A DNA stretch of 64,000 bases from contig CM060893.1 of NCBI GenBank assembly GCA_030762935.1, forward strand, positions 9,840,001 to 9,904,000, given 5' to 3'. This DNA is from Hymenopus coronatus (lineage: Eukaryota > Arthropoda > Insecta > Mantodea > Hymenopodidae). Under the pieces are notes generated by a model. That model saw only the letters and a program-made list of their open reading frames with translations, did not search any database and had not been told where the DNA came from. This document shows, piece after piece, positions 10,598 to 23,565 of the stretch. A program made the position numbers and the translations under genes. Every line of letters begins with the position of its first letter. Position 1 is the stretch's first letter.

Positions 10598-13500
10598 TAC
10601 GAAGCCATTGAAGTTAGGCCTTATATCCTGAACCCACTAAGATGCTACAAATGCCAGCAGTTTGGGCATACCAGGGATTTTTGTATTGATTGGCCTATGT
10701 GTACTATCTGTAGTGATGCATTGCATGATGGGACTTGTACTACCCCTCCATCTTGTGTGACTTGCAACAGTAAACATGTATCAAGTTCCTGAGATTGCCC
10801 CTATTTTACAGAGGAGAGAGCAATCTAGGAGATATGGGTGAGAGAGGTGACCTTCAATCCAGGGGATATGGGTGAGACAGTTGGTGTCTGTCCTGCACTT
10901 TGGTACCTATAGCTCCATTGAAGCTAAATTGGTACCCAGTTAGGAAATCACATCTGAGACTTGTGATATAAACGGGGTCATCATAGCAGAGAAGGTTCTC
11001 ATAGCCAAAGACTTCAACATCTACGTTGGCACCACCATCTACCAAATTCAGCACTATTAAGAGCAGACTGGCAACTGTTTTGCCCAAACCATCAACCTTG
11101 CCAACAACAATGGTACAACAGCAAAGAGTTTCAAGACCAGTTATGTCTGCACCAACTAAAAGTGCCAAGTCCTCTCCCATATCATCTAAGGGAAGGAAAA
11201 GTCAATGATACTCTCCATGTAGATCTTTTGGGATGAGTACAGATTGGTGGCCACCCTCTTCACCGGACAAGACCTCTAATCGGTTCAAGATTCTCAAGCA
11301 AAAATTTTCTATTGGAAAGGGGTCTTCCCCCATGAAAGAGATGGAACAGGAGGACTCTGCCTTCACTGCCAAATGGGCACTGCATAACTGGCAGGACTGT
11401 GCTCCTAAAAACAGTGTTAGTCCCATCCCAAAAAGAAGAAATTAAACCGACCAGTACAACCGAATCTGCAGAAATGTCTTTCAATTTCGTCCTTATCCCA
11501 TAGTATTGACCAAGGCTATCTTACAGTGGAACATACACAGCATTCAACCACATTGAGTGGAGCCTGAACTGTTGCTGAACCAGAATCAACCGCTAATCAT
11601 CTGCCTGCAAGATGTTACATTCAGGCACTATTCTTCTATATGGTGTGATTTATCCACACAGAAGGTATTCCAGGAAACAGGGGCATTAAACTGTTCATCA
11701 GATACATTTATGCTAATTCCATCTCCTTACTTTCTGACCTCCAGTCAGTTGCTGTGAAGATTATACTGTCAACTGCCAGATTTACAATTTGTAGTATCGA
11801 GCTGCCACCCTCTAATGACCTCTAGCGCACTGATTTTGAAGATCTCGTTTCCTAGATACCAACACCATTTCTGTTGGTAGGTAGGGAATTTGAATGCCCA
11901 CCACCCACTTTGGGGCTAACCTCAGGCTTGTGTGAGAGTTCATGTATTTGCCGATTTCTAGGACACTAATAACCTCTCTCTCCTGAATACCAGAGAGGCC
12001 ACATTTTTTCTGACACCTTCAATAGTTTTTCATACCTGGACATAGCCATTTGTTCTCCACAGTCATGTTTCCTTCAATAGAATGCTCTCTCTGATTTACA
12101 TTCTAGCAAATACTTTCCTATTCTTATTATTCTCTTAGCATAGAATGTAGGTTCTGCTCCTTTACCTCGATGGTGCTTCGACAGAGCCAACTGGCATCTT
12201 TATTCCTACTTGGGCATTTTCAGCTATAATGATTACAACTCTATGAAATTTTTGATCGAACAGCTCACAGAGATATTTCTTTCTGTTGCCGAGCTTTCTT
12301 TTACGCAGTCAATGGACAACTCCATTGCTTTCCTGTCCCCTGGTGAACTGATGACTGCCAGAATGCTATCTGTGCTCTGAGAGTTTTCCAGCGTTGCCCT
12401 ATGTGGATAACCTCATTCAATACAAAAAGCTGCATTCCCAATCTAGATGAGTTATTAAGAATAGCAAAAAGACAACTGATCCAGTCTATAGCTTATTTTA
12501 ACTGACATACACCTTCCTCTGTCATATGGGACAAATTAAGACATGTGGCCGAAAATCGACCAAATGCCAATTTTTGCTCCAAAAATACTGGTAGGCATTG
12601 AAGTTGCTCTGTTCGACATGACTGACACACTTGGCAGTGCTTTTGCTCAAGTGACTAGTTCAAATAACTATCTCCCCGAATTTTTGCCTATCAAGACTAT
12701 TCTGGAAACCTTGAGGACTAATAGCCTTTTCACCATAGCGGAGGTAGATCATGAACTTTCATCTTCGCAAAACTCTACACCCAGCCGAGATAGAATCCAC
12801 GTCCAAATGGAGCACCATCTCTTTCCTGAAGGTAAGGCTTTCTTAATACAAATCTATAATTGTGCCGCTACATTTTCAGAGAAGTGGTAGTGGCCATCAT
12901 AATTTCAATTTTGAAAGCTGGAAAGGACATCACTTTCCTTACAGCTACCATCTTATTTCCCTCACTAGAAGCGTCTGCAAGGTAACGGAACACATGATAA
13001 ATAGGCGGTTGGTATAGAGGCTTGAAACTCACCACTTATTGACCAATACCCAATGCAGTTTTTGCAAACGCCAGTCAGCAGGAACCCATCTTGTATTGCT
13101 ATTGACCGAGATAATGGATATTTCTTAAGAACTGCCACACAATTAGAATATTCGCTGTCTAAGATCCCTCCTCAAATTGCATATATGTGGACGCCTACTG
13201 TTTTTTATTCAGCGATTTATGAGGACCGCGTTTTCCGAATAAGTGTTGGCTTGGTTTTTTTTATAACCTATTTAATTTAACAGAATGGTGTACCACAGGG
13301 TTCCTGAGCATGACACTGTTTGCTATTGCAATTAATGCTAGCTCTCAATGTGTAACCCCACAGATCTCGTCATGCTTGTCTGTAGACAACTTTGCCATCT
13401 CTAGCGGTGATTGGACAATCTCTATAATTGGAGCTCAAATATGGCTTTCGTTTCTCAACTGTGAACACATTCTGCATTAACTTCTGGTGCCATAGGTGGT

Positions 13501-14201
13501 GCACGCCTCCTTCTCTTTGTCTCGGGCCAGATCTACTTCCCTTCAGCAATCACACAAGATTCTTGGGATTGATATTTGATTAGAATGCTGGTCACCCCAT
13601 TAGCACAGCTTAAATTGTGGTATGGCAGTTCTTTGAATATTTTATGGATACAAAGTGGCAAATCTTGGGGAGCAGATCGGACAGTGCTACTCCATCTTTA
13701 TAAAGGGCTGATTCAATCCAAGTTAAATTGTGTATGCATTGTGTATTCTTCACCACGGCCATCTGTGCTGATTAGATTAGATACAGTCCATAATTAGGGC
13801 CTTCATATGGCTGTTGGGGCTTAGTGGTATACCTTTGCATCCAATGTTTACCCCTGTTTTCAAATACTGTACTGGGCAAACGATACGAAAAGTTGTCACT
13901 CAGTTCAAGGCCTACTGTTTTCTGTTTTTGCGAGCTCCTTTGGAACCACAATATCGCACAGCCTCACATGTTTTCCAATGGAGAGAGGGTGCAGCCCCCT
14001 TGGTTACATACTACATCCCATGCAGATCTCGAGATGATGGTGAACGAGAAATCTCGGATGTCTGTATCTAGTACTTGTTTTTCAGAGTTTTTATCCGACT
14101 ACAGTGACCGCATTAGTATGTGAACTGACAGCAGTAAGGGTGCCGACGGTATTGTATGTGCCCTTGTTGCTGAGACCGAAACATATATTTTTGTTCTTTT
14201 T

Positions 14202-14250
14202 TGGTAATGTTTAATGCCCGCTTTTACTACTGGTGGCACTGCAGGTGATA
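14202..14250 (-). repeat. SINE family B, 3'-terminal fragment
   Basis: About 49 bp on the minus strand matching only the end of SINE B (GCAGTGCCACCAGTAGTAAAAG then GGCATTAAACATTACC). It interrupts the RNase H region of the LINE, so it is a strongly 5'-truncated insertion. Confidence 0.65.
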
Positions 14251-15226
14251 TACTTTGGTTTGCATAGTAGCATATTCAATTATACTGCTGAACTGTATGC
14301 CATCTATTGAGTCATTCTATATGTTTGCCATCGAAATTTGGTTGCCTGCCTCATATTGAGTGATTTTCAAAGTGCCCTTCAGAGCGTTCGTGAGTTGTAC
14401 AACCACCATGCTATTGTGCAGCGCATCTTAAAACCTCCTCCACATTTTACACACTTAATGTGGAGTATGAAAGGAGTCCTGGACATGTCGGCTTGCAGGG
14501 TATTAACTAGCGGATATGGCAGCTAAGATGCAGCAATGTAATCCAGGACTGTGCCTCCTATTGTAACCACTGCAGACTTCATTCAGGCTTGTGCAGAGAG
14601 TGGAGCTCTCGTGTTGGCATGCAGAGTGGGCATCTCTCTACAGCAACAGGCTCAGGGAAGTTGAGGATCTACCTGTAAACTGGGTAACCTTTGCTCGTAA
14701 GTCTCAGCGAGAGGTAGTGCTATTGGTTCGCTTGTGGATCGGTCACTGTATTTTTACACATTTATCTTTTTAAGAACAAACCGGTCCTCTCTGTGGAGCA
14801 CCATTGACTGAAAGTCATGTGTTGATAGAGTGTGCTGCTCTAGCACACATTCGCTCACTTGCGGACCTTCCGGACTGCCTAGCTGAGGCCCTGACTGATG
14901 AGCAACAGGTAGGGTGTTTATCTAGTGCTATTTACATTGCAATTTTAGATCATTTTATTTCTCTTATGGTAGCTGATGGAGCGTTAGTTATGGCTTTTAA
15001 ATTTTTAACTTTTATCCTTTGGTCTTTTTGCTCCATTTTTCTAACTAGTTTTATGTTTTGATTCTATTTTTAGAAATGGATAGTTTTGTTTTCCCTTGCA
15101 TTTATCCGTTTTAGATCCAGTTTTGATTTTATCTATTGCTGTTGGCATGGTTTGTTTTATGAGTGTGGTTATGACCAAGAAGCTGAGTGCCCTTAAAACC
15201 CATTTATTATCCTCATCATCATCAGT

Positions 15227-16689
15227 CCTGGGTAACAAAAAAATGGAACACTTTTCTAAAGCCAAGTTGAATGCATCTTGCTTTATGGGCTGGCACAAAA
15301 TCTTGCTGAAGGCTTCAATGTCCATTGTTGAACAAAATGGATTGAGGTCTTTCACAACGACATAAAGAAGAGTTGTTTCACATACCAAGCTGTTGTTTAT
15401 AATCCCTTTTGGCAGAAGTGAAACTTTGTGACATCACAGCTTACTCCCCACCAAACCAGCACTAAGATCGGATGGTGGCCCTGTGCAGAGCTTTTTCCAC
15501 AAATCCTGGCATGCACTCAAGTCATTCCAGTGATTGTAATTTTGTTCAGCTGTTAACATTCATTCATTTGTAAAAAGAAATTTTCTATGCCCGTTAACGT
15601 TACACTGAAATAGGCATTTGCATTTCAATTCTCTGTGCTGCTGAAGTGTTGGACTTAAGAAATATGTAGTACCCTGGTGATAGGCCTTTAGCACAAGATC
15701 TTATCTGAACAACCTAGAGCTTGATCCCCTGGAGATGCTCACCTCACTAGGCGTCAGCTTTTGCTTCTGCACTGGGTTTCTAATAAGAGTATTCACTGCT
15801 GTACTAGTCTTCACAGAGCATAGCTATCCTGACCTTGGTCAGTCAGCAACTGCACCAGTTGCATTAAAGTACTCAATGCTGCAGTACACAAACATCCTGC
15901 TCATATGCAGCTTCTTCAGTGTCTTAAAAATCAATGATGGCCATTGAGGGCTATCACTGCAACCCCATTTTTGTAATTTCCCCAATTCATGTCTAAACAT
16001 TTAATTAGCATGTTCACTTAGTTGAATTTAACAGCAGGCACATTTTCTGATACCCCATCAACTGGTACAGTACCTTTCAAATGCTTGTAATAGAATTTAT
16101 GACCGAACAGCAAATATATAGAACAAGTCAGAACACAGAATAATTTTAGGGCATGATTCAGGGATTCTATTTGAATATTCTTCTTTAGGGAACATATAGT
16201 CTTAAATATTTGTTGTCTAGAGAGCATTAACATTTTTCAAATGCTGCAATGGATTAGTTTACCAACTGACCATGGTGCTTTTTATGTGCAACGTCACAAC
16301 TGTTGAGTCCAGAGATCATGTAAGCAGTTCATTCTCTGCAGCACACAGTGCCAGAACAAAGGACTACTGTTAAGCCATCAACACCAGTTAATTTATTATT
16401 ATGGGTGCGGTACAATGGCTGTCATTTTAAGGTGCTAGACAAATTTTTGACCTCAAGATGCCAAATATTTTTGGAAATGAAAGATTAACAGTTCCCACTT
16501 TAAAAATGAAGAGCAAGTGTCTGCTTTGGTCTTCCTTGCAGGTATTACTGAACATTTAAATGTCCTAAATATACTTCTACAAGTAAAAGAAATCATAGGC
16601 AATATTTTTAGCAGGACGAATACCTTCAAAATCAAATTGACTTTGTGAAAGAGTCAGTTGTGTGATAAGAACTCATGTCATTTTACAAG
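15227..16689. other. Intron sequence with unassigned open frames
   Basis: A 115-codon minus frame (15041-15388) overlaps the LINE end and has the phrase VVVKDLNPFCSTMDIEAF, faintly like hAT transposases, but nothing around it confirms this. The rest shows no recognised feature. Confidence 0.35.
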
Positions 16690-17150
16690 ATTACCTTCAG
16701 TGTTCAAGATGTTCCCTTGCAAAAATTTGAAAATTTGCACAAGTGTTGAAACACCTAGTGCGAATTTTCAATGTAGATTTCAAGGAATGGATAAACTTTG
16801 CAACCTTTCGATATTTTCTGCACCAATGTCTGTTGACTGTACTAATATAAGGAGTGAATACTTAGTAGAAATCATTGATGTGCAAGATTACATAGAACTC
16901 CAGATAAATTTAGGAATAAAGCTAATGTTTGTGATTTTTATCAAAGTAAACTCATGGCCAGAATGCTATGTCTATTCAGGGCCACCACATACTTATGTTT
17001 GCAAGCATTTTCAGTTATACACATCACAAAATCTTGCTACAATCAACTACCAAGACTGTAATCTGCAGTCTATCCTTTGCCTCTTAGTTACATGAAAACT
17101 GAAACCTAATGTTGAATAGTTGTAAAAGGAAAGCGAATCCAGAAGTCAAA
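16690..17150 (+). mobile_element. hAT transposase C-terminal relic (GTF2IRD2-like)
   Basis: The plus-strand frame starting near 16658 contains LSIFSAPMSVDCTNIRSEYL, then EIIDVQDYIELQ and HTYVCKHFQLYTSQN. Their order matches the hAT C-terminal block that in GTF2IRD2- and FAM200-type proteins reads F-S-x-P-F, E-L-I-x-L-Q, then TY-x-CE-x-xFS. The usual Glu of the last motif is Lys here. The N-terminal part and the catalytic residues are missing. Domesticated or dead; the degraded middle favours dead. Confidence 0.55.
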
Positions 17151-20100
17151 GATCAGTGCTAGTGAATAGAAGAGAGAAATGTTTTTATTTGATAAAGTTG
17201 GCTGTAACGATAAAATCATATGAAGAGTTTAGTTTATTAATTAGTTTGTTTATTATACTCCATTTAAAATCAGTTATTTTTGTACAAGTAGGTTTATGGA
17301 CAGAGCAAGTAAAGTTTAGTTCACTTGATTTATTATTTCACAGTTATTAGTTTGGTTTTTTGTTAACTCATCTGAAAATGATATTAAGAAAATGTCATTT
17401 CAGGTTGACTATCATTTTGATATAAAAAGCATATTTGTTAGATATATTATAAAAATAAGCAATACGCTTACACAGGCAGTAGTTTGATGTACCATCAATA
17501 TTGAATGTATTTATTGATTTTAAATAGCTATGGCCTTTATTTTCATGTAATAATTTAGTTAACAACTGTTTAAATAGATGGACTTCTGTACGATGATATG
17601 ATATAATATTGTGCATAAAGAACACAGAAAACACTTGAAATGGTTCTACTAGTAGGCCCCATTGAACCTGTTGCAACTTTCCTGTAGCTTCACCATCCCT
17701 CCTTCACAATGGTTATAAACATGTGACTTTGCATGCTCTAGCACAGGTTTTCACTATGGTGTGCTGGGATGAAGACCTCTGGATTAGATGAAATTCAACT
17801 TAATAGATAGCTAAGCATCTTTTGTTTACATGCAGGCTTATTGCATTGGGAGTATTTTGAAATAAGAGAGGCAGCACATCTTTAATTTTTAGCATTGTAA
17901 AACTCTCTTAAATTGACTTAGTAACCTGTGATGCTTTATTTAATTATATGACACTAAATCCATGTTCTCTGAACTAAATCAAAAGTTTTGTATCCAATCT
18001 GCAATTATAATTACAGCTCACTGTCAATAACATATACCAATAATACTATTTCTGGTCAAATTTTCTCTACCATTATACACATTACTTGAGAAAGGTTAAA
18101 ACAATATTAAAATATGCAAACAATGGTAAAAGGCTTTAGAGAAAGCTAAACCAAGAACAAAACAATTATTTCAAGTTGCTAAGTATTAATAGAAGATATT
18201 CAAAACTCTGGCCATTGACTTTGGAGGATAGTTGATAACATTATAATGACTATTGAGTTATTCAAAAAATACCTGACATATCACAAACAACATCAACTGC
18301 TACTGACCATCATTTCCTCTTCACTATTACCTGCATCTCACACACAGGAATCTGAATATGTTACCATAGGGGAGAAAAAAACTGAAAGGATTAGATCTGG
18401 TGAATATGTGATCATCACTTTGATGCTCCTCAACCAATCCAATGATGGATACATCACCCACAGGTACCCGTCACCTTGCAACCACATTAACTGGTGTATT
18501 CCTAAAGGATCATCTTTCAGAAGTTCTCACAAATTATATCATTAAAGCTATAGCTAAATGTACTATGTTATATGAGAAGGCATAGGAATGTTACTGACAA
18601 TGGAAGCTCAAACAGCACTGTTAATTTGTAACTCTAATAGCTCTAGGGGTTTTCTCTGCCCAAATTAGACTTGGGTGTGTTAAACAGGTCCTCTCATGAA
18701 AAAACTACTTTCACTTCTGTTCACAATACTATGACTATACCTTGCAGCCAAAACCACTGCATATGTGTCTGTAGCTTGCTTAAAAATTCATAATCAATTG
18801 TTGCCTTGCATTGTTACACATGTGTGCCAACCATAGCTAACATTAGAGCTATAATTGTTATGCCTGCATGAGTGAACACATGTGCTGTTGGCGAGTTCTT
18901 TAACCTCAAAACTGTAATTGCTACACCTGTGGTGGTTTTCAGTGCAGCTGCTTCTGGAAGTTTCTTGCCATGTCATTGAAAGGAGAGAACGAACCCTGGA
19001 AAAGACAGTTTTCAGCAGAGAATGCATAGCATACAGCAGTTGAGTCAGTTTTAATGGGAAAGTCAGAGTGTGCAGCAGTAGCCATTGCCGCTGCGAGCAC
19101 TGAAAAGAAATCATGCAGAATTGTTGTGAAAGCAATGAAAAAATACATTTCTTAGAAATTATCTTTATTTGTAAGCAGTGCAAGAAATAAACAGTTGTTT
19201 GTTGGAGTAATAAAGTGCGTTTTTGTTACATGTGGTTGTAGGAAATCTTGGCTGACCAAAGTACTTATGAAGAAGCCACTGGACAGACTGTAATTGGGGT
19301 GGAAAGTTATCTGGCTTGATAAGGATGTAATTGCTGTTCACACAAAATTGTAGTAACCAAAGACTGGCTTGTATGCATGATTTTGCTATTGGTCTTGTGC
19401 TTGTGGATGGAGAATTATGGACCTGGCCAACAACCTCTCCTTCTAAGTCCACATGTCTTAGATTTATTTGGATTAGTTTTTGGGAAGTTCCCATTTCTTA
19501 CAGTCATTGATTTATGCCAATAAAGGTGCTCTGATGAGGCAAAGTCTCTTTAGGTAAAGTTCAGCATAAAAGTCTCATGCCCCTTTAGTTATTTCCCCAA
19601 GCAGATCCATAAACGTAATGCATGTGAACCAATTAATGTTCTTACACAGAGGATTTTAGTCAAATTATTAGACATTAAAAAAGAGTGATTAAACAGGTAT
19701 TAACTCTATATATGGGTCAAATCTAGTCATAAAACTAAAGATAAAAATAAAGAAAATATAAGACACCTCCACTAAACAGAGCACTTTGATATGTCCTGAA
19801 ATTGCCTATCTGCACCTCTTGTAGCAACCAGTCAGAAAGTGCTTGTTCATATGCTATGGAATTTGTTATCACTTAAATAACGTAATCTAGGTTTTAGGTT
19901 AAGTCATTTACAACTCTAACGAGCCCAGGCAGTTAGCAATGCTAGGTAGTGCAACACATTTCAAAACAGGCTATAAAGAACAAGACTACTCCATGACGTC
20001 ATAGTTATACTTTGTGTGCAAGTAACCTCAATCCTGCAATTTCGTGATCCTAAACCAAGCACTATTCATAATAAATTTCCATCCCCTGACTTCGACTGGC

Positions 20101-20492
20101 ACTGAAATTAGGACCTAACTTGTTAAATCAACTACAAGCATGCATTCCCTGTAAAGAAATACTCAAATATAACTCCTGAATCATGTCTTAAAACTTCAGT
20201 ATTATTCTGATCGTTATGTTCCCCCTTGTCTACATTATTCCACAAGTCATCACAGCACAATTTTACTATTTTCTGCCTACCAAACATATAGCCTTAGTTT
20301 GCAATAGCAATACATTCAATTCTTATCTATCCTCAAATATTGGAGAATTTCAAGAATATTGTATATACTATTTAATTACATGGATGCATTGATTATATGT
20401 GAATGAAGGTTCAATAAGCCCTGTATAAGGAATTTAGGTGGTACTTTTTTTATACAAATTATTTCTCACCACAGTTGGCAGTTATAACTCCA
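17151..20492. other. Long intron stretch, no supported feature
   Basis: Several minus-strand frames of 69 to 129 codons (18794-19494) overlap one another in different frames, show no domain and no splice-bounded exon, and are probably chance. No repeat family was recognised. Confidence 0.45.
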
Positions 20493-20502
20493 GATGAATA
20501 TG

Positions 20503-20754
20503 GCCACACCGTGGCCGGGTGGTTAGACCAATCACCTCTCACCTAGACGGCCAGGGTTCGATCCCAAGCAACCGCATGTGAGATTTGTGGTGAGCAAAGC
20601 GGCACTGGGGCAGGTTTTCTCCGGGTACTCTGGTTTCCCCCACCATCGGATTCCACCGGTGCTCCATCATCATTCATGTATCATCAGTGTCACCACCTGC
20701 AGTGCCATAAGTAGTTAAACACTACCAAAAAAAAAAAAAAAAAAAAAAAATGAT
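20503..20754 (+). repeat. SINE family B, full length with poly-A tail
   Basis: Head CCGTGGCCGGGTGGTTAGAC (A box) and GGTTCGATCCC (B box), body through ATTCCACCGGTGCTCCATC, end GTTAAACACTACC and a 24-A tail. A 10-bp direct repeat GATGAATATG (20493-20502, 20755-20764) is the target-site duplication. The best family B copy in the window. Confidence 0.92.
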
Positions 20755-21043
20755 GATGAATATGCTGGTTCATTATGGCAAAACAGCATTTTCTTCTCCT
20801 ACAACTTCCTGTCAAATCAGGCCAATAACTTAATGTATATTATCCAGTAATGTTTTGCCTTTTTCTAAGTCAATAAGTATGAGATCCTTCACATCCCAAA
20901 AAATTGTTGCTCACTTTTCTGGACAACGTGACCAGCTTTGCTTTCATTGGAGCAGATTCACCAGAAGCAACCTATTGTTTTTTGTTGCTATTTGGTGTAT
21001 GATGAATCCAGGTCTTATTGGCATGCTGCTGGTGCTACTGTTT

Positions 21044-21089
21044 ACCTAAGTGAGAGGCAAGTAGTCTAGCCACTTGACCATGCTGCAGC
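21044..21089 (-). repeat. SINE family B, head fragment
   Basis: Minus strand reads only the tRNA-like head (GGCTGCAGCATGGTCAAGTGG, then ACTTGCCTCTCACTTAGG). The body is absent. Confidence 0.55.
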
Positions 21090-21237
21090 CTTACCCTTGG
21101 TGTGATATCTACTCCACCTCTAAGGGATTTTTAAAGTATCAACTCCATTCTTCTGAAGTAATTTTGTTCTCATTTTTCCTCCTTTTATATAATGTCTTAA
21201 CAGTCATCCATATTGGTTTACTATAATTTATCCTTGT

Positions 21238-21393
21238 GAAGGGAAATAAAGCTGGGGGTCCTGTGTTGTAGAGTTATGGCACTTAAAAGAACCTAAAGCC
21301 TGATAAAAGAGGCCTCTGAGTAAAATTAAGCAGTCTTTCATGCCCAGTATAGACTATGACACTGAGAACCACAGTGGTTAAAGAGCGTCCAAA
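21238..21393 (+). repeat. SINE family A, 5'-truncated
   Basis: Contains only the 3' half of family A (GAAGGGAAATAAAGC, GCACTTAAAAGAACC, GGCCTCTGAG, GGTTAAAGAGCGTCC). The tRNA-like head is missing. Confidence 0.75.
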
Positions 21394-21399
21394 GTATAA

Positions 21400-23330
21400 C
21401 TCTATTTTCATTTTCTTGCTGCCTACTGTATTTTTTTTATATACTCTGGCCCCATTTTCCCCTTTTTTCTTCCACGAGGGATTTTTATCCCCACATTTAT
21501 ACTGTGAATATTTTTTTCCAGTAGTTTGCCTGTTTATCTTTATTTTCTAAATTCTCCTTTTACTAGTTGTACGGTCATCTCAAACTAGCTCTTCCTCTCT
21601 CATCTTATTGCCTTCTTGTTTAACCAACCTTTCTAAATTATTTTCCCTATTTTCTTTTCCTTTATTAGTTTCTACACTAACCTTAAATGCTCCAAAGCTA
21701 ACTTCAAACTTTCTTAAAAAACCTACTGGCTGTTCATCATTCCATTTATATCTCCCTGTTTCTTATATCACCTCACAGAGTTAAATATCCCCTTAAATTT
21801 ACACTTTTAGTGGAAAATACTGCTGGAACACAAAGTCCATAACCTCAAAATCTGTTAATCTGTTAAATACCCATTTAGCTGTAGTGAAAGTAAGGCATAA
21901 CCCACAATGCTCTGAGCATTATTGAGATGGTATACTCGTCCATATATTCTTTCCCTTTTGTACCATTAGACATCAACAAGTTATAGTACTCACAAAAGTC
22001 AAGTAACTTATTACATAAGTTATGTTACTGATCTTTTCTTGCCTCATTTTCCTTATCATCAAGTTTAACTAAACCCTTCCCTATTCTTGTACTGAAATAA
22101 CCTACTATAATAAAATTTCTGTGACCGTATTTGCTTTGTAGCACCTCCATATCCTTTCCCAAGTTATGGAACAAATTTTGGGTTACAAACTCAGAAGTAT
22201 TTGGTTTGTTATATTGCTAAAAAACAAAAGCTTTCAAATCTACTTATTTAATCTATTTTGCACCATAAAGCTGAATTGTCCACATATTCAATAAACATCT
22301 TCACTGAAAAACATTGTCTTACAAAAATTTCAATTCAGTGTTATAGGTACCCTTTTCCTTTCTTCTTAACTCTGCCTTATTATTTAGCTTAAAGCCATTA
22401 AGCTCAATGTTTATATATAACCATGATTCCATCATCAACACATCACAGTCTTTAACTGTCTTATTTCCTTTCAAATATTAACTCTTGTAGTTTAGCCTTG
22501 CTTCTAGTCACCCTGCTTGTGTCTTATTACTCCCTCACTTCTACCTGGCACAGACAAGATGCTTAAACAGGTCCTTTTCCATACAACCCTACAGACTTCT
22601 CTACACGTATCTGCTGCTAGCTGATTCTCTACTGTTATTTGCCTTGCTGGTGATATCTGCACTTGTCCTCTTTTATCTGTTTGCCATCCCTTCTGTCATG
22701 CTTTCATCTCTTACTGGGGTCTGAAACGGTAACTTCGAGTTGTGTGTCCAGTTTCTGTCCAACATTCCACAAACAAATAATGGCTGTTTCTTGTCTATCC
22801 ATAAATCAACACCTAGTACAAAAGCTTGTTTCCCCTCTTGTCATTTTCATTATATATATGGATTCCATTAGTTGTTTTGTGCTTGATAGAACTGCCCATT
22901 TAAATTTCATGGTAGCAAGTTTTACTATCACTGGTCTTCGCTATGAGCTTGTTCTTCCAATTCTAAATAAATCAAATGATTTTCAATTTGCTACTTGTAG
23001 GCCTACTTTTTCTGAGAGGATTTCTGCTCTCAGTTGCCATGTTTATTTATCTCTTGACTCTTCAACTCCAAATATAATGTTCATTTTGCTCTTCTCTTCT
23101 ACTCCTTCTACCCTTAAGTATGTCACCCTTCTTTTATATTCTGTTATTTGTTCTTATAGTTATCCTATGGTCATGGTTTCCTTTAAATCATATTATTTTG
23201 CTGATTTTGACATCCTTAAATTCTGGCTCAATTCAGGCCCAAGGTTTAACTCATTCCTGATATCACCAACAGCATTGCTAAAACTAGCATGTTACTGCTA
23301 TGTATTCATCGTGTTATCCAACTAGCAGAA
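21400..23330 (-). mobile_element. LINE relic: ORF1-like and endonuclease region
   Basis: Minus-strand translation with stops and frameshifts gives an ORF1-like part first (KMNIIFGVEESRDK, EILSEKVGLQVAN, RPVIVKLATMKFKWAVLSST; about 23140-22870). It is followed by an endonuclease part (KDCDVLMMESWLYINIELNG near 22450; GYFSTRIGKGLVKLDD near 22065-22110, corresponding to the usual GDFNARIG). No reverse transcriptase was found, so the element is broken or ends in unrecognisable sequence. The long plus-strand frame at 22663-23325 is its antisense. Confidence 0.6.
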
Positions 23331-23565
23331 TGTTTGTGCTACTAAATAGCCTGTTTCTTGCCTTATTCACCCCCATTTCTCTTCCCTTGGAGAGGTCATG
23401 TAAGCAGTTCACCCTCTCCCACCTGAGACTTATGGAATTACCCTTCCTATATAATAGCTTACTTCCCATTCTGAACAACCTCAGTTTTATAATGATTTAC
23501 TGCATTCAAGATTGCCATATTTTATTAAGGAATCAACAATATTGAGACTAAATTGCAATACATAC

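Larger units (their letters stand above)
9357..15226 (+). mobile_element. RNase H-bearing LINE (I/Jockey-type), nearly full length, decayed
   Basis: Plus-strand modules occur in the right order but with many stops and frameshifts. A gag-like ORF1 (9860-10810) contains KTEEGRKFMSLSPFAIQKGL and zinc knuckles starting CYKCQQFGHTRDFC (10643-10684), then CTICSDALHDGTC. An apurinic-type endonuclease begins near 11530 (QWN then NQPLIICLQD). The reverse transcriptase runs about 12540-13800, with YHLISLTRSVCKVTEHMINR. RNase H (14120-14530) includes TDSSKG and LSDFQSALQSVREL. A C-terminal Cys/His region has RLWIGHCIFTHL and ESHVLIECAALAHIRSLADL (14700-14870). The 3' end is a short TCA repeat at 15211-15226. 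The 5' limit is approximate. A SINE A (10305) and a SINE B piece (14202) sit inside it. It lies in the long intron of the coiled-coil/ankyrin gene, opposite in direction. Confidence 0.85.

Noticed and set aside
11026..11484. Overlapping open frames on both strands
   Set aside because: Lie between ORF1 and endonuclease of the decayed LINE; not separate genes.
15041..15388. Minus frame with VVVKDLNPFCST as an hAT fragment
   Set aside because: One short suggestive phrase only, partly overlapping the LINE 3' end; not enough to call.
16658..17095. 145-codon plus frame as a host gene
   Set aside because: Its landmarks are those of an hAT C-terminus, and the catalytic region is missing; better called a transposon relic.
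18794..19494. Cluster of minus frames possibly belonging to the coiled-coil/ankyrin intron
   Set aside because: Overlapping in different frames, no convincing acceptor and donor pairs in phase 0, no domain.
22663..23325. 220-codon plus-strand frame rich in hydrophobic residues
   Set aside because: Antisense of the LINE ORF1-like region; T-rich strand gives false membrane-protein appearance.
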